This document shows positions 37,635 through 48,780 of a stretch of 64,000 nucleotides of DNA, piece after piece. This DNA is from Pseudalkalibacillus hwajinpoensis. Its GTDB lineage: Bacteria > Bacillota > Bacilli > Bacillales > Guptibacillaceae. Position numbers and translations under genes: made by a program. Positions within the stretch are counted from its first letter, which is position 1. The number at the start of each line of letters is the position of its first letter. Location: positions 2,108,001 to 2,172,000 of the forward strand of contig NZ_CP156674.1 of assembly GCF_039851965.1 (NCBI RefSeq), read 5' to 3'. The notes beneath the pieces were generated by a model. That model was not told the DNA's origin and searched no databases. It worked only from the letters and a program-made list of their open reading frames with translations.

Positions 37635-38511
37635 ATTCGGAGTATTCTTCATTTTCCCTCATTGGCATTCCTGTTCTGAGAATTCCTTTTGTTTCAACTC
37701 CCCCGAGTCCATCCTCTCCAGTCAATGTATTACGCAAGGCATCCCAGACGTTTACATGGTCTGTAAAAGAAGTAAGGGCGATCTTAGAAACAATAAAAAC
37801 AGGATCAAGCATGTGAATATTAATACGTGAAGGAGAACTCGCGAAATTAGCTCCCGCCCGAATCAATGATTCAAAATGGGATTGACAGGCACCCGCAAAA
37901 ATAACAAGATGGTCAAGGTTTGGAAAAACGGTTCTAACTTCTTTCACAGCACGAACAAAATAGCGTGAGTTCCGATAAGATTGGAGGTCTTTTTTCTCAC
38001 CTTTATGTTTGACATAAGCATCATGACCAGTAATAACAAGGATATCGGGTCTCACGTTGTTCACAAGTTTGATGATATTCTCAGGAATTTCATTTTCTTT
38101 CATGTACAATCCATAAACAGGTACACCTAGACGCTTATACATTTCCAGACATTTACTTAAATATAATGGATCTCCATCAATATGGAGAATTTTTCCTGGC
38201 AATTCAAAAAAACTAGTCTCTTTCTTAAAATGACTCGTAGCCGAATATTCTCGTTTCATACGTAATAACTGATAATCTTGTCGAAACAAACGAAAGGAGT
38301 AGTCCTCCTTCTCTTTTGACTTTTTCCGTCTCATCTTATGCTCGCTTGAATCAATGAGTACAAGATCATCAAACGGTGCGTCCGCAATGAGCCTCATATC
38401 CTCACCAACAAGCTCCGCTGACTGGCTCGACTGATTCAGACGGGTAACCCGGAAGATTAAATCACAGCCGTATGAACGCCTGGCAACAATGTCTCCCTCT
38501 TTCATGGTCAT
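37633..38511 (-). CDS. yabG: Sporulation-specific protease YabG
   Basis: Processes spore coat proteins (peptidase family U57) and is made in the mother cell. The 292 residues begin MKEGDIVARRSYGCDLIFRV and contain the conserved segments PDILVITGHDAYVKHKG and LVIFAGACQSHFESLIRAGA, whose His and Cys are plausible catalytic residues (inference). The ATG follows GGGGGGAAGATA; a second ATG is two codons later. The sequence CATATAGTA (38565-38573, minus strand) upstream matches the SigK -10 but no good -35 is seen. Confidence 0.93.
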   Translation of the reverse strand: MTMKEGDIVARRSYGCDLIFRVTRLNQSSQSAELVGEDMRLIADAPFDDLVLIDSSEHKMRRKKSKEKEDYSFRLFRQDYQLLRMKREYSATSHFKKETSFFELPGKILHIDGDPLYLSKCLEMYKRLGVPVYGLYMKENEIPENIIKLVNNVRPDILVITGHDAYVKHKGEKKDLQSYRNSRYFVRAVKEVRTVFPNLDHLVIFAGACQSHFESLIRAGANFASSPSRINIHMLDPVFIVSKIALTSFTDHVNVWDALRNTLTGEDGLGGVETKGILRTGMPMRENEEYSE

Positions 38512-38564
38512 TATCTTCCCCCCACGCCGCTTGACCTCTAAAGTAGTACGGTGGCTCCTTTATC

Positions 38565-38573
38565 TACTATATG
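38565..38573 (-). promoter_or_regulatory. Possible SigK -10 element of yabG
   Basis: CATATAGTA on the minus strand fits CATANNNTA. The expected AC at -35 is not convincing. yabG is a SigK gene in B. subtilis. Confidence 0.35.
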
Positions 38574-38630
38574 AGTACTTCAGGAAAAGATGAATTTCTG
38601 GAATAGGTACCCTTTATCCGTAGACAAAAC

Positions 38631-40087
<1,457 letters not shown>

Positions 40088-40190
40088 GCTTTTTCCTCCG
40101 CTTTACTAAACATTTCACTTCTTATATTGGAACGATTTACTATTGAATTTCTTTTCTATAGTTTTCCTCATACATAGCTACTTTATCATA

Positions 40191-40228
40191 CAAAAAACAC
40201 AGAGAGAGATTGATCCCCACTCTGTGTT
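40191..40228 (-). terminator. Intrinsic terminator after yabE
   Basis: Minus-strand stem AACACAGAG/CTCTGTGTT with a 14-nt loop, followed by TTTTTTG. Confidence 0.82.
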
Positions 40229-40251
40229 ATTAGCATATCATATCTTCTTGC

Positions 40252-41544
40252 CTAGTTGAGAATCGTAATTTTGACAGACTTATTACCCCAGGCATATGCA
40301 GCTGATTTTGAGGGAAAGAACACATCAATTTTGTTCCCCTTAATCGCACCACCGGTATCAGCAGCAATCGCTGTACCATAGCCTTCTACATGAACCTTTG
40401 ACCCAAGCGGAATAACGCTAGGGTCCACTGCGATAACCTTGGCATTCGGGTTTGCCTTTAGATTAACACCTGTCGACGTAATGCCGGAACATCCAGCACA
40501 GTTCGCTGTATAGGCAGTACTTGAAACATTTAGTACCCGTCCGTCAGAGGAGGGTTCAGATGGCTTACTAGTCTTTTCGGAAGCCTTCTTAGTAGTCTTT
40601 TCAGAGCTTTTCTCTGAAGTATTAACATTCGACGCTGAACTTGAACTACTTTTTGAAGCAGTTTGAATGATTACCTGAGTCCCAACAGCAACAATCTGAT
40701 CGCTACTATTCTTAACAACTTCGGTTTTCTTTAGTTCTCGCGATACTTCCTTGCCATTTTCAAGAACGACTTCATAGTGCTTTTCTTGCTTGCCCTTTTC
40801 TCCGAACGCTACTATTTCTTTTTTCCCTTTTTGCATTGAACTATCTTTTTTCGTTACTGTATTATAATTAATCGATTCTTCCACTACATCGGTGACCTTT
40901 TCCACTCGAATTACGTTGATTTCGGAGTTCGCTTTAACTTCCTCATCTTTTCCTGGTTCAACGCGATCAAGCTCTCCAAGTTGTATATTCTGCTGTTCTA
41001 AAAAGCCAGCGACCGTAGTCGAAGTTGTCCAAACGTGATCTGGTTGTCCACCATCATTAATCGCTACCTGAAAGGCTTCATCTACTGCTATTGTCATGCC
41101 TTCCGTAAGCTGTTCATCCATCGAGACTGACAACTCATCATGTTCATTTACTTCTATATTTTCATCTTTTAACAATTCTTTCACAGTGTCTTTCGTTGAC
41201 CACACTTGCTGCTCCTTACCGTTCATTGTCAATGTAACTTGAAAGGCAGGTTTCCATTCAATTTCGTCACCCGCATCAACTTGTTCTGATAAGTCATGGC
41301 TTATGTAATCATAATCTGCTAACTTAACTTCCTGTTCTTGCAATAATTCTTCGACCGTATTGGCATGTGTTTTAACAGGCTTCTTTTCCCCATCGAGGAC
41401 AAGCGTGACAGAAGCTTTCGTAGTTTCAAACACGATAAAGCCGGAGACCAGACCCAGTACAATTAAACTTAAGCAAACCATGAATACGTTCTTTCCACTC
41501 TTCAACCGAGCAAAAATGTTTTTCATGTTCGATTTCATTGTCAT
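40252..41544 (-). CDS. yabE: Cell-wall protein YabE with DUF348, G5 and 3D domains (Rpf/YuiC-like)
   Basis: Predicted exported cell-wall enzyme related to resuscitation-promoting factors. One N-terminal membrane helix (about 19-39, NVFMVCLSLIVLGLVSGF) is followed by three DUF348 repeats (about 45-210), a G5 domain (about 215-290), a Ser/Lys/Thr-rich linker (about 295-340) and a C-terminal 3D domain (about 345-430), with the three aspartates at AVDPSVIPLG, ADTGGAIKG and IDVFFPS. The 3D domain is a lytic transglycosylase-like fold. 430 residues; ATG after GGGAGGAATCT. Confidence 0.92.
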   Translation of the reverse strand: MTMKSNMKNIFARLKSGKNVFMVCLSLIVLGLVSGFIVFETTKASVTLVLDGEKKPVKTHANTVEELLQEQEVKLADYDYISHDLSEQVDAGDEIEWKPAFQVTLTMNGKEQQVWSTKDTVKELLKDENIEVNEHDELSVSMDEQLTEGMTIAVDEAFQVAINDGGQPDHVWTTSTTVAGFLEQQNIQLGELDRVEPGKDEEVKANSEINVIRVEKVTDVVEESINYNTVTKKDSSMQKGKKEIVAFGEKGKQEKHYEVVLENGKEVSRELKKTEVVKNSSDQIVAVGTQVIIQTASKSSSSSASNVNTSEKSSEKTTKKASEKTSKPSEPSSDGRVLNVSSTAYTANCAGCSGITSTGVNLKANPNAKVIAVDPSVIPLGSKVHVEGYGTAIAADTGGAIKGNKIDVFFPSKSAAYAWGNKSVKITILN

Positions 41545-41724
41545 AGATTCCTCCCTTAACCGACTGTGTTCCTGAAGAAAAGCTTCTCACGTAAGTCCCT
41601 AACTGCAAGATTAATAGAATCGAAGTCTGTCTATTATGCCAACATGATGGGGAACTAGCATTAGAGTTCTCATGGTGTCACTTTGTAAGCTTTTGTTTTT
41701 ATTTATTACTTCAACAGTCTTTAA

Positions 41725-42492
41725 TTAGCGAATACCAAATAATTGCATCGCATTTTCGGATGTTTTTCTTGCTAACTCTTCATAATCCATTTCTTTTAAA
41801 TCAGCGATTTGTTCAGCAACAAGCTTTACATAAGACGGTTCGTTCCGTTTACCCCTGTATGGATGAGGCGCTAGGAACGGACAATCTGTTTCAATAAGCA
41901 AGCGCTCAATTGGAATTTCCTTTGCCACTTCTTTCGGAAGTTTGGCATTTTTGAACGTAACCGGACCACCTAGAGAAATATAGAAATTCATATCGAGACA
42001 CTCATTTGCTTCCTCTACGGTTCCAGCGAAGCAGTGCATAATGCCACCAACTTCTTCAGCTTTTTCTTCTTTTAAAACATCAATAACATCCCGCGTTGCT
42101 TCACGATTATGTATGATGATTGGTAATTTCACTTTTTTCGCAAGTTGTATCTGCCTACGAAAAACTTCTTTTTGTATGTCATGAGGTGATTTATCCCAGT
42201 GGTAATCTAATCCCATTTCTCCTATTGCGACTACTTTCGGATGACCAGCGAGCTTTTCAATCCACTCAAGGTCTTCCTCTTTCATATCAATAGCGTCAAC
42301 AGGATGCCAGCCTACAGCTGCGTAAATAAAATCGTACTTTTCAACCAGAATCATTGCCTGTTCAATTGTTTCGCGATCGAAACCAACAACAACCATCTTA
42401 CTTACACCCGCTTCACGGGCACGTTCAATTACCTGTTCCTGGTCTTCGGAAAATTGTTCAACATTCAAATGCGTATGTGTGTCGAATAACAT
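41725..42492 (-). CDS. yabD: TatD-family metal-dependent hydrolase (YabD)
   Basis: TIM-barrel DNase-like hydrolase, 255 residues. Metal ligands: DTHTHLN (HxH) at the N-terminus, GEMGLDYHW (Glu), PIIIHNRE (His), MHCFAG (His) and LLIETDCPFLAPHPYRGK (Asp). By family it has 3'-5' DNase activity; the physiological substrate is uncertain. ATG follows AAGGAGTTTTAAC. It lies downstream of metG behind a weak terminator. Confidence 0.94.
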   Translation of the reverse strand: MLFDTHTHLNVEQFSEDQEQVIERAREAGVSKMVVVGFDRETIEQAMILVEKYDFIYAAVGWHPVDAIDMKEEDLEWIEKLAGHPKVVAIGEMGLDYHWDKSPHDIQKEVFRRQIQLAKKVKLPIIIHNREATRDVIDVLKEEKAEEVGGIMHCFAGTVEEANECLDMNFYISLGGPVTFKNAKLPKEVAKEIPIERLLIETDCPFLAPHPYRGKRNEPSYVKLVAEQIADLKEMDYEELARKTSENAMQLFGIR

Positions 42493-42732
42493 GTTAAAAC
42501 TCCTTCTCCGGTTTAGTACGATGTTAGTGTACCAAATGTACTAGTTTTTTTCTAAGTCTAAACAGTTTCATTTCAGTTACAATTTGTTTACAATGGTTAT
42601 GAAAGAAGATTGAATATTCAGTTTATTTGCTTGTCTTTGATAAGTTTACACGAATTTATTATTTAAAATTAAAGGAACTTTATTCATCAACAGAGAAATT
42701 TGGATTAGGAATAAAATGTGAATTTAAAAGTA

Positions 42733-42763
42733 CTAAAGGCCCGATCTATTAAGATCGAGCCCA
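42733..42763 (-). terminator. Probable intrinsic terminator after metG
   Basis: Minus-strand stem GGGCTCGATCT/AGATCGGGCC with a short loop; the following T tract (TTTAGTACTTTT) is interrupted, so termination may be partial. Confidence 0.6.
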
Positions 42764-42772
42764 GAAAATCAT

Positions 42773-44740
<1,968 letters not shown>

Positions 44741-44847
44741 TTAAAAGTGAAACTTCCATCGGACGTTTAGGGACAGTTAATTCTCCGCCTAACGTCTTGA
44801 TTGACTTACATTTTTAAGGTGAGGGAGTTACTGCCCCTTAAGGTGGA

Positions 44848-44878
44848 TAAAAAGCTCCCGCCCATGTAGGACGAGAGC
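44848..44878 (-). terminator. Leader terminator (putative attenuator) upstream of metG
   Basis: Minus-strand stem GCTCTCGTCC/GGGCGGGAGC with loop TACAT, then TTTTTATCC. It lies 135 nt before the metG start and about 85-115 nt after the promoter, so transcription must pass it to reach metG. Confidence 0.75.
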
Positions 44879-44969
44879 GTTAGCAACTCTCAGCTACAAC
44901 TGCGATCACTTGCCTATCATCGCTGTGTACACTATGTGTATTGATATAAGTACGAGTTCTCTTCATCAA

Positions 44970-44998
44970 AATATAACTAATTTAAAGAAGAAATGCAA
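44970..44998 (-). promoter_or_regulatory. SigA-type promoter of the metG leader
   Basis: On the minus strand TTGCAT (44993-44998), 17 bp, TATATT (44970-44975). The transcript would start near 44962 and run through the leader terminator to metG. Confidence 0.7.
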
Positions 44999-45043
44999 GG
45001 AAGCCAATTTCTCACAATTCCACCTACACAAATTTACAATTCA

Positions 45044-45073
45044 TGTCGAAGAATATACAAGAAAATTGTCGAA
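45044..45073 (+). promoter_or_regulatory. Two upstream Spo0A boxes between metG and abrB
   Basis: Two perfect TGTCGAA heptamers at 45044-45050 and 45067-45073, 23 bp apart. With the box at 45219 there are three perfect copies in 182 bp. Spo0A binding is inferred. Confidence 0.55.
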
Positions 45074-45167
45074 TTATCATAATATGGAGTTAAGAGTTAC
45101 GAACAAAAGTGTTTCGGAAAGCGGTATAAATCCCCTTCTGGAGGAAATATTTACCCCTTTAAAAAGA

Positions 45168-45196
45168 TTGACGCTAATGGGAAACACTGGTATTAT
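45168..45196 (+). promoter_or_regulatory. SigA-type promoter of abrB
   Basis: TTGACG (45168-45173), 17 bp, TATTAT (45191-45196). The start of transcription would be near 45203, just before the Spo0A operator. Confidence 0.8.
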
Positions 45197-45218
45197 ATAA
45201 AACATAAATAGAGAAATT

Positions 45219-45235
45219 TGTCGAATATTGACGTA
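45219..45235 (+). promoter_or_regulatory. Tandem Spo0A operator downstream of the abrB promoter
   Basis: TGTCGAA (45219-45225) and TGACGTA (45229-45235) are in phase, 10 bp apart; the first is perfect and the second has one mismatch to TGNCGAA. The position, just after the start site, is that of the B. subtilis abrB operator where Spo0A~P represses. Confidence 0.75.
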
Positions 45236-45269
45236 TATCATAAAAAAATGGGAATAGGGGAGTTAAAAA

Positions 45270-45548
45270 ATGAAATCTACTGGAATTGTACGTAAAGTTG
45301 ATGAACTTGGCCGTGTTGTTATTCCAATCGAACTACGACGCACACTAGGAATCGCAGAGAAAGACGCTCTAGAAATCTACGTTGATGACGAGCGTATCAT
45401 TCTAAAGAAATACAAGGCTAACATGACTTGCCAGGTAACTGGTGAAGTATCTGACGATAACCTTGCAGTCGGTAATGGAAAACTTATTCTTAGTCGCGAA
45501 GGCGCTGAGCAAGTTCTTGAGGAAATCCAAAAAGCTCTATCGAAATAA
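45270..45548 (+). CDS. abrB: Transition-state regulator AbrB
   Basis: Global DNA-binding repressor of stationary-phase and sporulation genes. The 92 residues have the swapped-hairpin N-terminal DNA-binding domain (STGIVRKVDELGRVVIPIEL, then RRTLGIAEKDALEIYVDDE) and a C-terminal multimerisation region with the conserved Cys in MTCQVTGEV. One of only two complete genes on the plus strand here, divergent from metG as in B. subtilis. The ATG follows AGGGGAG. It shares its N-terminal fold with spoVT at 25.1 kb. Confidence 0.98.
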   Translation: MKSTGIVRKVDELGRVVIPIELRRTLGIAEKDALEIYVDDERIILKKYKANMTCQVTGEVSDDNLAVGNGKLILSREGAEQVLEEIQKALSK

Positions 45549-45561
45549 TAAAGATATGTTT

Positions 45562-45597
45562 AAAAGCTCCCGCCAGCACTGGCAGGAGCTTTTTTTG
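45562..45597 (+). terminator. Terminator between abrB and rsmI (bidirectional)
   Basis: Stem AAAAGCTCCCGCCAG/TGGCAGGAGCTTTT with one mismatch, followed on the plus strand by TTTG. The convergent rsmI ends 19 nt further, so it may also stop that transcript. Confidence 0.88.
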
Positions 45598-45615
45598 CGT
45601 ATTCTGTATTTCTCA

Positions 45616-46485
45616 TCATGATTCCACATGGTAAGCCTGGTAAACCTCTCTTTTAGGTAATTCTCGATCCAATGAAACCTGTTTGATTGCCTCTTTACTT
45701 TTCTTTCCTTCATTAACATAGTGTTCTACATGCTCATGAAGTGATAGGGTTTCCCACCATTGCTCCACCTCAATGACTTCTCCCTTACCACCTTCAACGA
45801 TGACACAAAACTCACCGCGTATCTCGCTCTGTTCACACCATTCCAGTACCTCTTCTGCACTTCCCCTGATAAACTCCTCATATCTCTTCGTTAACTCTCG
45901 TGCGATAATAATTTGTCTATTTCCAAGGACTTCAAGAATTGCTTTCATCATTTCCTTTAATCGATGTGGAGCTTCGTAGAAGAGAACAGGTGAAGCTATC
46001 CCCTTTAAGCCATCGAGCTCTTTCTTACGCTCCTTTTTCTGTCTGGAAAGAAACCCATAATAATAAAAATGAAATGTTGGCAACCCTGAGGCGATAAGGG
46101 CCGTAATCGCGGCATTAGCTCCGGGCAGTGGAATAACAGGAATTCGTTCTTGAACACAAGCGGAGACGAGTTCATACCCGGGATCAGATATAGCAGGCAT
46201 GCCAGCATCACTCACAAGTGCAATGTTTTGACCTTCTCTCAAACGTTCAAGCAATTTTGGTCCGCTCGCTTCTTTATTATGATCATGATAACTGGTTAAT
46301 CTCGTTTCAATTTCAAAATGATTAGTTAGCTTTTTGGATTGCCTCGTGTCTTCTGCTGCAATAAGGTCAACTTCTTTTAAGGTTTGCACCGCACGGAACG
46401 TCATGTCATTTAAATTCCCTATTGGCGTGGGAATGAGATAAAGTTTACCTGTCTCGCTTTCTTTGTAACTTTGCTGACTCCACAT
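45616..46485 (-). CDS. rsmI: 16S rRNA (cytidine1402-2'-O)-methyltransferase
   Basis: Methylates C1402 in the 16S rRNA decoding site using SAM. The 289 residues show the tetrapyrrole-methylase-type fold: LYLIPTPIGNLNDMTFRAV, AAEDTRQSKKL, ALVSDAGMPAISDPGYELV, IPLPGANAAITALIASGL and FYEAPHRL. Its start overlaps yazA by 41 nt, with AGAGGTG upstream. The C-terminus (SKKEAIKQVSLDRELPKREV) is a helix-turn-helix-like region found in Bacillus YabC. Confidence 0.96.
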   Translation of the reverse strand: MWSQQSYKESETGKLYLIPTPIGNLNDMTFRAVQTLKEVDLIAAEDTRQSKKLTNHFEIETRLTSYHDHNKEASGPKLLERLREGQNIALVSDAGMPAISDPGYELVSACVQERIPVIPLPGANAAITALIASGLPTFHFYYYGFLSRQKKERKKELDGLKGIASPVLFYEAPHRLKEMMKAILEVLGNRQIIIARELTKRYEEFIRGSAEEVLEWCEQSEIRGEFCVIVEGGKGEVIEVEQWWETLSLHEHVEHYVNEGKKSKEAIKQVSLDRELPKREVYQAYHVES

Positions 46486-46747
46486 GATTTTGCACCTCTT
46501 CTTTAATAATCTTTTCCTTTTGTGTGCGTGTTAATTGTTTAATACGGTATTCTTCCTGCATTGCTTCACGTTTTGTCATAAACGCCGCTTGATACACGAG
46601 TACGAGCGGTGTCCTTCCTCTTGTATACTTTGCCCCTTTTCCGCCTTCATGTTGAGCAATCCGCCCTGAAAGGTCATTTGTATACCCTGTATAATAACTA
46701 CCATCTCGGCATTGAAGGATGTAAACTACATGATTAAAGCTGGTCAT
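46445..46747 (-). CDS. yazA: GIY-YIG domain protein YazA
   Basis: A 100-residue single-domain protein of the UPF0213 GIY-YIG family: VVYILQCRDGSYYTGYTNDL carries the motif (YIL... YTGYT), GRIAQHEGGKGAKYTRGR has the conserved Arg and KREAMQEEYRIK the metal-binding Glu. Nuclease activity is possible by fold but the role is not known. It overlaps trmN6 by 14 nt and rsmI by 41 nt, so all three are translated from one message. Confidence 0.93.
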   Translation of the reverse strand: MTSFNHVVYILQCRDGSYYTGYTNDLSGRIAQHEGGKGAKYTRGRTPLVLVYQAAFMTKREAMQEEYRIKQLTRTQKEKIIKEEVQNHVESAKLQRKRDR

Positions 46748-47471
46748 AGACCGCTCTCATTTCACTTGTATAGGTGCTATCGTCCTGATAAACAACGAAA
46801 GGCGGAAGCACTTTGAGATCGGGCTTTCCGTCTTTTATCCCCTCAATTAAAAGCGTATTAGCTTCTTTCCCACGCTTCGGATAGACAAGCTGCATTCTTT
46901 TAGGTTCAATTCGATATTTTCTCATCAATACCATAATATCAAGTAATCTCTCGGGACGGTGGACAAGCGATACTTTCCCACCCTGTTTCACAAGGCTACT
47001 ACAAGAACGAATCACATCCTCAAGCGTACACATTACCTCATGACGTGCAATTGTTAAATGTTCATTCAGATTACGCTGATCCCTGCGTTCACTTTTAAAA
47101 TAAGGTGGGTTACAACTAACCGCATCATAAGATTCTCTCTTAAGGTTGGTTGGAAGATGACGAATGTCCTCGTGGTGCAGAGTAATTTGGTCATTAAGAT
47201 TATTCAAATCAACACTACGTGTGCCCATTTGAAAAAGTCTCTCCTGAATTTCGACTCCCTCAATTGGTACCTGGCTTTGTCTCGAGAAAAGGAGAGGAAT
47301 AATCCCGTTCCCCGTACATAGGTCAATGATTTTACCGCGCTTGATCGGCACCCAGGCAAAATGAGCGAGAAGTATGGCGTCAAGAGAGAATGAAAAGACG
47401 GTTGGACTCTGGATAACCCTAAGTTCATTTTCAATGATGTAATCGATACGTTCATCATCATTTAAGTGCAT
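46734..47471 (-). CDS. yabB: tRNA1(Val) (adenine37-N6)-methyltransferase-like protein YabB
   Basis: A 245-residue SAM-dependent methyltransferase. Motif I: IDLCTGNGIIPLLFSR; motif II: IEGVEIQERL; and motif IV CNPPYFKSE, the NPPY signature of N6-adenine methylases. By similarity to TrmN6 the likely target is A37 of tRNA1(Val); this is an inference from the family. ATG 47471. yabA lies upstream behind a terminator. Confidence 0.9.
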   Translation of the reverse strand: MHLNDDERIDYIIENELRVIQSPTVFSFSLDAILLAHFAWVPIKRGKIIDLCTGNGIIPLLFSRQSQVPIEGVEIQERLFQMGTRSVDLNNLNDQITLHHEDIRHLPTNLKRESYDAVSCNPPYFKSERRDQRNLNEHLTIARHEVMCTLEDVIRSCSSLVKQGGKVSLVHRPERLLDIMVLMRKYRIEPKRMQLVYPKRGKEANTLLIEGIKDGKPDLKVLPPFVVYQDDSTYTSEMRAVYDQL

Positions 47472-47550
47472 GATGGCGTTCTCCTATCTGTTTTTATTCT
47501 TTCTAGGGGGTTCTCATCTTTACTAATTACTAGTGAGTCTTTTTTAATTT

Positions 47551-47582
47551 TAAAAAAGGTCTTCCCAGATATGGAAAGACCA
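47551..47582 (-). terminator. Intrinsic terminator after yabA
   Basis: Minus-strand stem GGTCTTTCC/GGGAAGACC (one mismatch) around ATATCT, followed by TTTTTTAAAATT. Confidence 0.85.
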
Positions 47583-47587
47583 GATCA

Positions 47588-47932
47588 CTACTTTTTATTT
47601 AAGAACGACAGGCAGAAGAGGCAATCTCCTTCTGTTCGAATGCTTCCATAATGGAGATTGCAGATATGAAAGCCCTCTTGATAAAGACGGGCAAGATTAT
47701 CGTAGCCTTCTCCAACTTCTGGCTTTCCTCGCTTCTTGCTGCCAGATGACTTACCTTTTGGCTCAGAAGTTTGCTCTAACCGCTCTCGCAAGTGGTGATT
47801 CTCAATTTCGAGATGGTGATTTTCTTCCAGCAAGGCTGCAAGATGTTCTTTTAGTTCGCCTAATTGTTTGTATAAGTCACCAATCTGTTCTTCCATTGAG
47901 CTTACACGTGAAAAAACTTCTTTTTTCTCCAC
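47588..47932 (-). CDS. yabA: Replication initiation control protein YabA
   Basis: Restricts DnaA-dependent initiation by bridging DnaA and the sliding clamp DnaN. The 114 residues form an N-terminal coiled coil (about 8-55, [20 protein letters not shown]), a Ser/Gly/Lys linker and a C-terminal zinc domain with Cys91, His94, Cys104 and Cys107. The start codon is GTG at 47932 after AGGTGGA. It follows ricT with 16 nt between, and lies close to holB and dnaX, other replication genes. Confidence 0.95.
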   Translation of the reverse strand: MEKKEVFSRVSSMEEQIGDLYKQLGELKEHLAALLEENHHLEIENHHLRERLEQTSEPKGKSSGSKKRGKPEVGEGYDNLARLYQEGFHICNLHYGSIRTEGDCLFCLSFLNKK

Positions 47933-47948
47933 TTCCGTTCCACCTCAA

Positions 47949-48776
47949 TCAATCTGTGGCTTGCGTAGATACTGCGCCGTCTTGTATTAATTCATCAAGC
48001 GTATATTCTGTAACGCGATTTAGTTCAAATAATTCAACTTGAACTAGGCGTTCTAGAATATTTAACCCGACAACTTTTCCTTTGCCCTGACCGGTATGGA
48101 TCGTCTTCCCAACGTCTGGAAGTTCCTTTTTACCGAACTCATAAGCATCATTCTCATACTTCAGACAGCACATTAATCTGCCGCACAGTCCAGAAATTTT
48201 TGCAGGGTTTAAGGAGAGGTTTTGATCTTTCGCCATCTTAATCGATACAGGCTCAAAATCTCCAAGCCATGTCGAGCAGCAGAGCATTCTTCCACACGGA
48301 CCAATACCGCCGAGCATTTTCGCTTCATCTCTCACACCTATTTGACGCAATTCAATTCTTGTTCTGAAGATCGAAGCGAGGCCTTTAACAAGCTCACGAA
48401 AATCGACTCTTCCATCTGCCGTAAAGTAAAAAATAATCTTATTGCGATCAAATGTATATTCAACATCAACAAGCTTCATATCAAGCTTGTACTCTTCAAT
48501 TTTAGAAACACATACATCAAAAGCTTCTTGAGCAGCGTTTTTATTATCTTCAACCGCAAGCCTATCCTTCTCATCAGCAATACGGATTACCTTTTTAAGA
48601 GGTAAAACGACATCCTCTTCATCAACCTGTTTATTAGCTAAAACGACTTTACCGAATTCCACACCTCTTGCCGTCTCGACTATGACAAATTCCTTGTCGG
48701 AAACTTGAAGGCTACCCGGATCAAAGTAATAGATCTTACCCGCTTTCTTGAAGCGAACACCGACTACTTCATACAC
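47949..48776 (-). CDS. ricT: PSP1-domain RNA-processing/sporulation factor RicT (YaaT)
   Basis: Subunit of the RicA-RicF-RicT complex, which supports RNase Y maturation of mRNAs and Spo0A activation. The 275 residues contain the PSP1 C-terminal region and the Cys-rich cores GGIGPCGRMLCCSTWLGDF and GLCGRLMCCLKYE that bind an iron-sulfur cluster in B. subtilis. The start is GTG at 48776 after GGGAGGGATAAGTTT. holB ends 4 nt upstream. Confidence 0.96.
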   Translation of the reverse strand: MYEVVGVRFKKAGKIYYFDPGSLQVSDKEFVIVETARGVEFGKVVLANKQVDEEDVVLPLKKVIRIADEKDRLAVEDNKNAAQEAFDVCVSKIEEYKLDMKLVDVEYTFDRNKIIFYFTADGRVDFRELVKGLASIFRTRIELRQIGVRDEAKMLGGIGPCGRMLCCSTWLGDFEPVSIKMAKDQNLSLNPAKISGLCGRLMCCLKYENDAYEFGKKELPDVGKTIHTGQGKGKVVGLNILERLVQVELFELNRVTEYTLDELIQDGAVSTQATD

Positions 48777-48780
48777 AAAC

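Noticed and set aside
44910..45200. 96-codon plus-strand open frame upstream of abrB
   Set aside because: It covers the metG promoter, the Spo0A boxes and the abrB promoter, and has low-complexity composition without a good start site.
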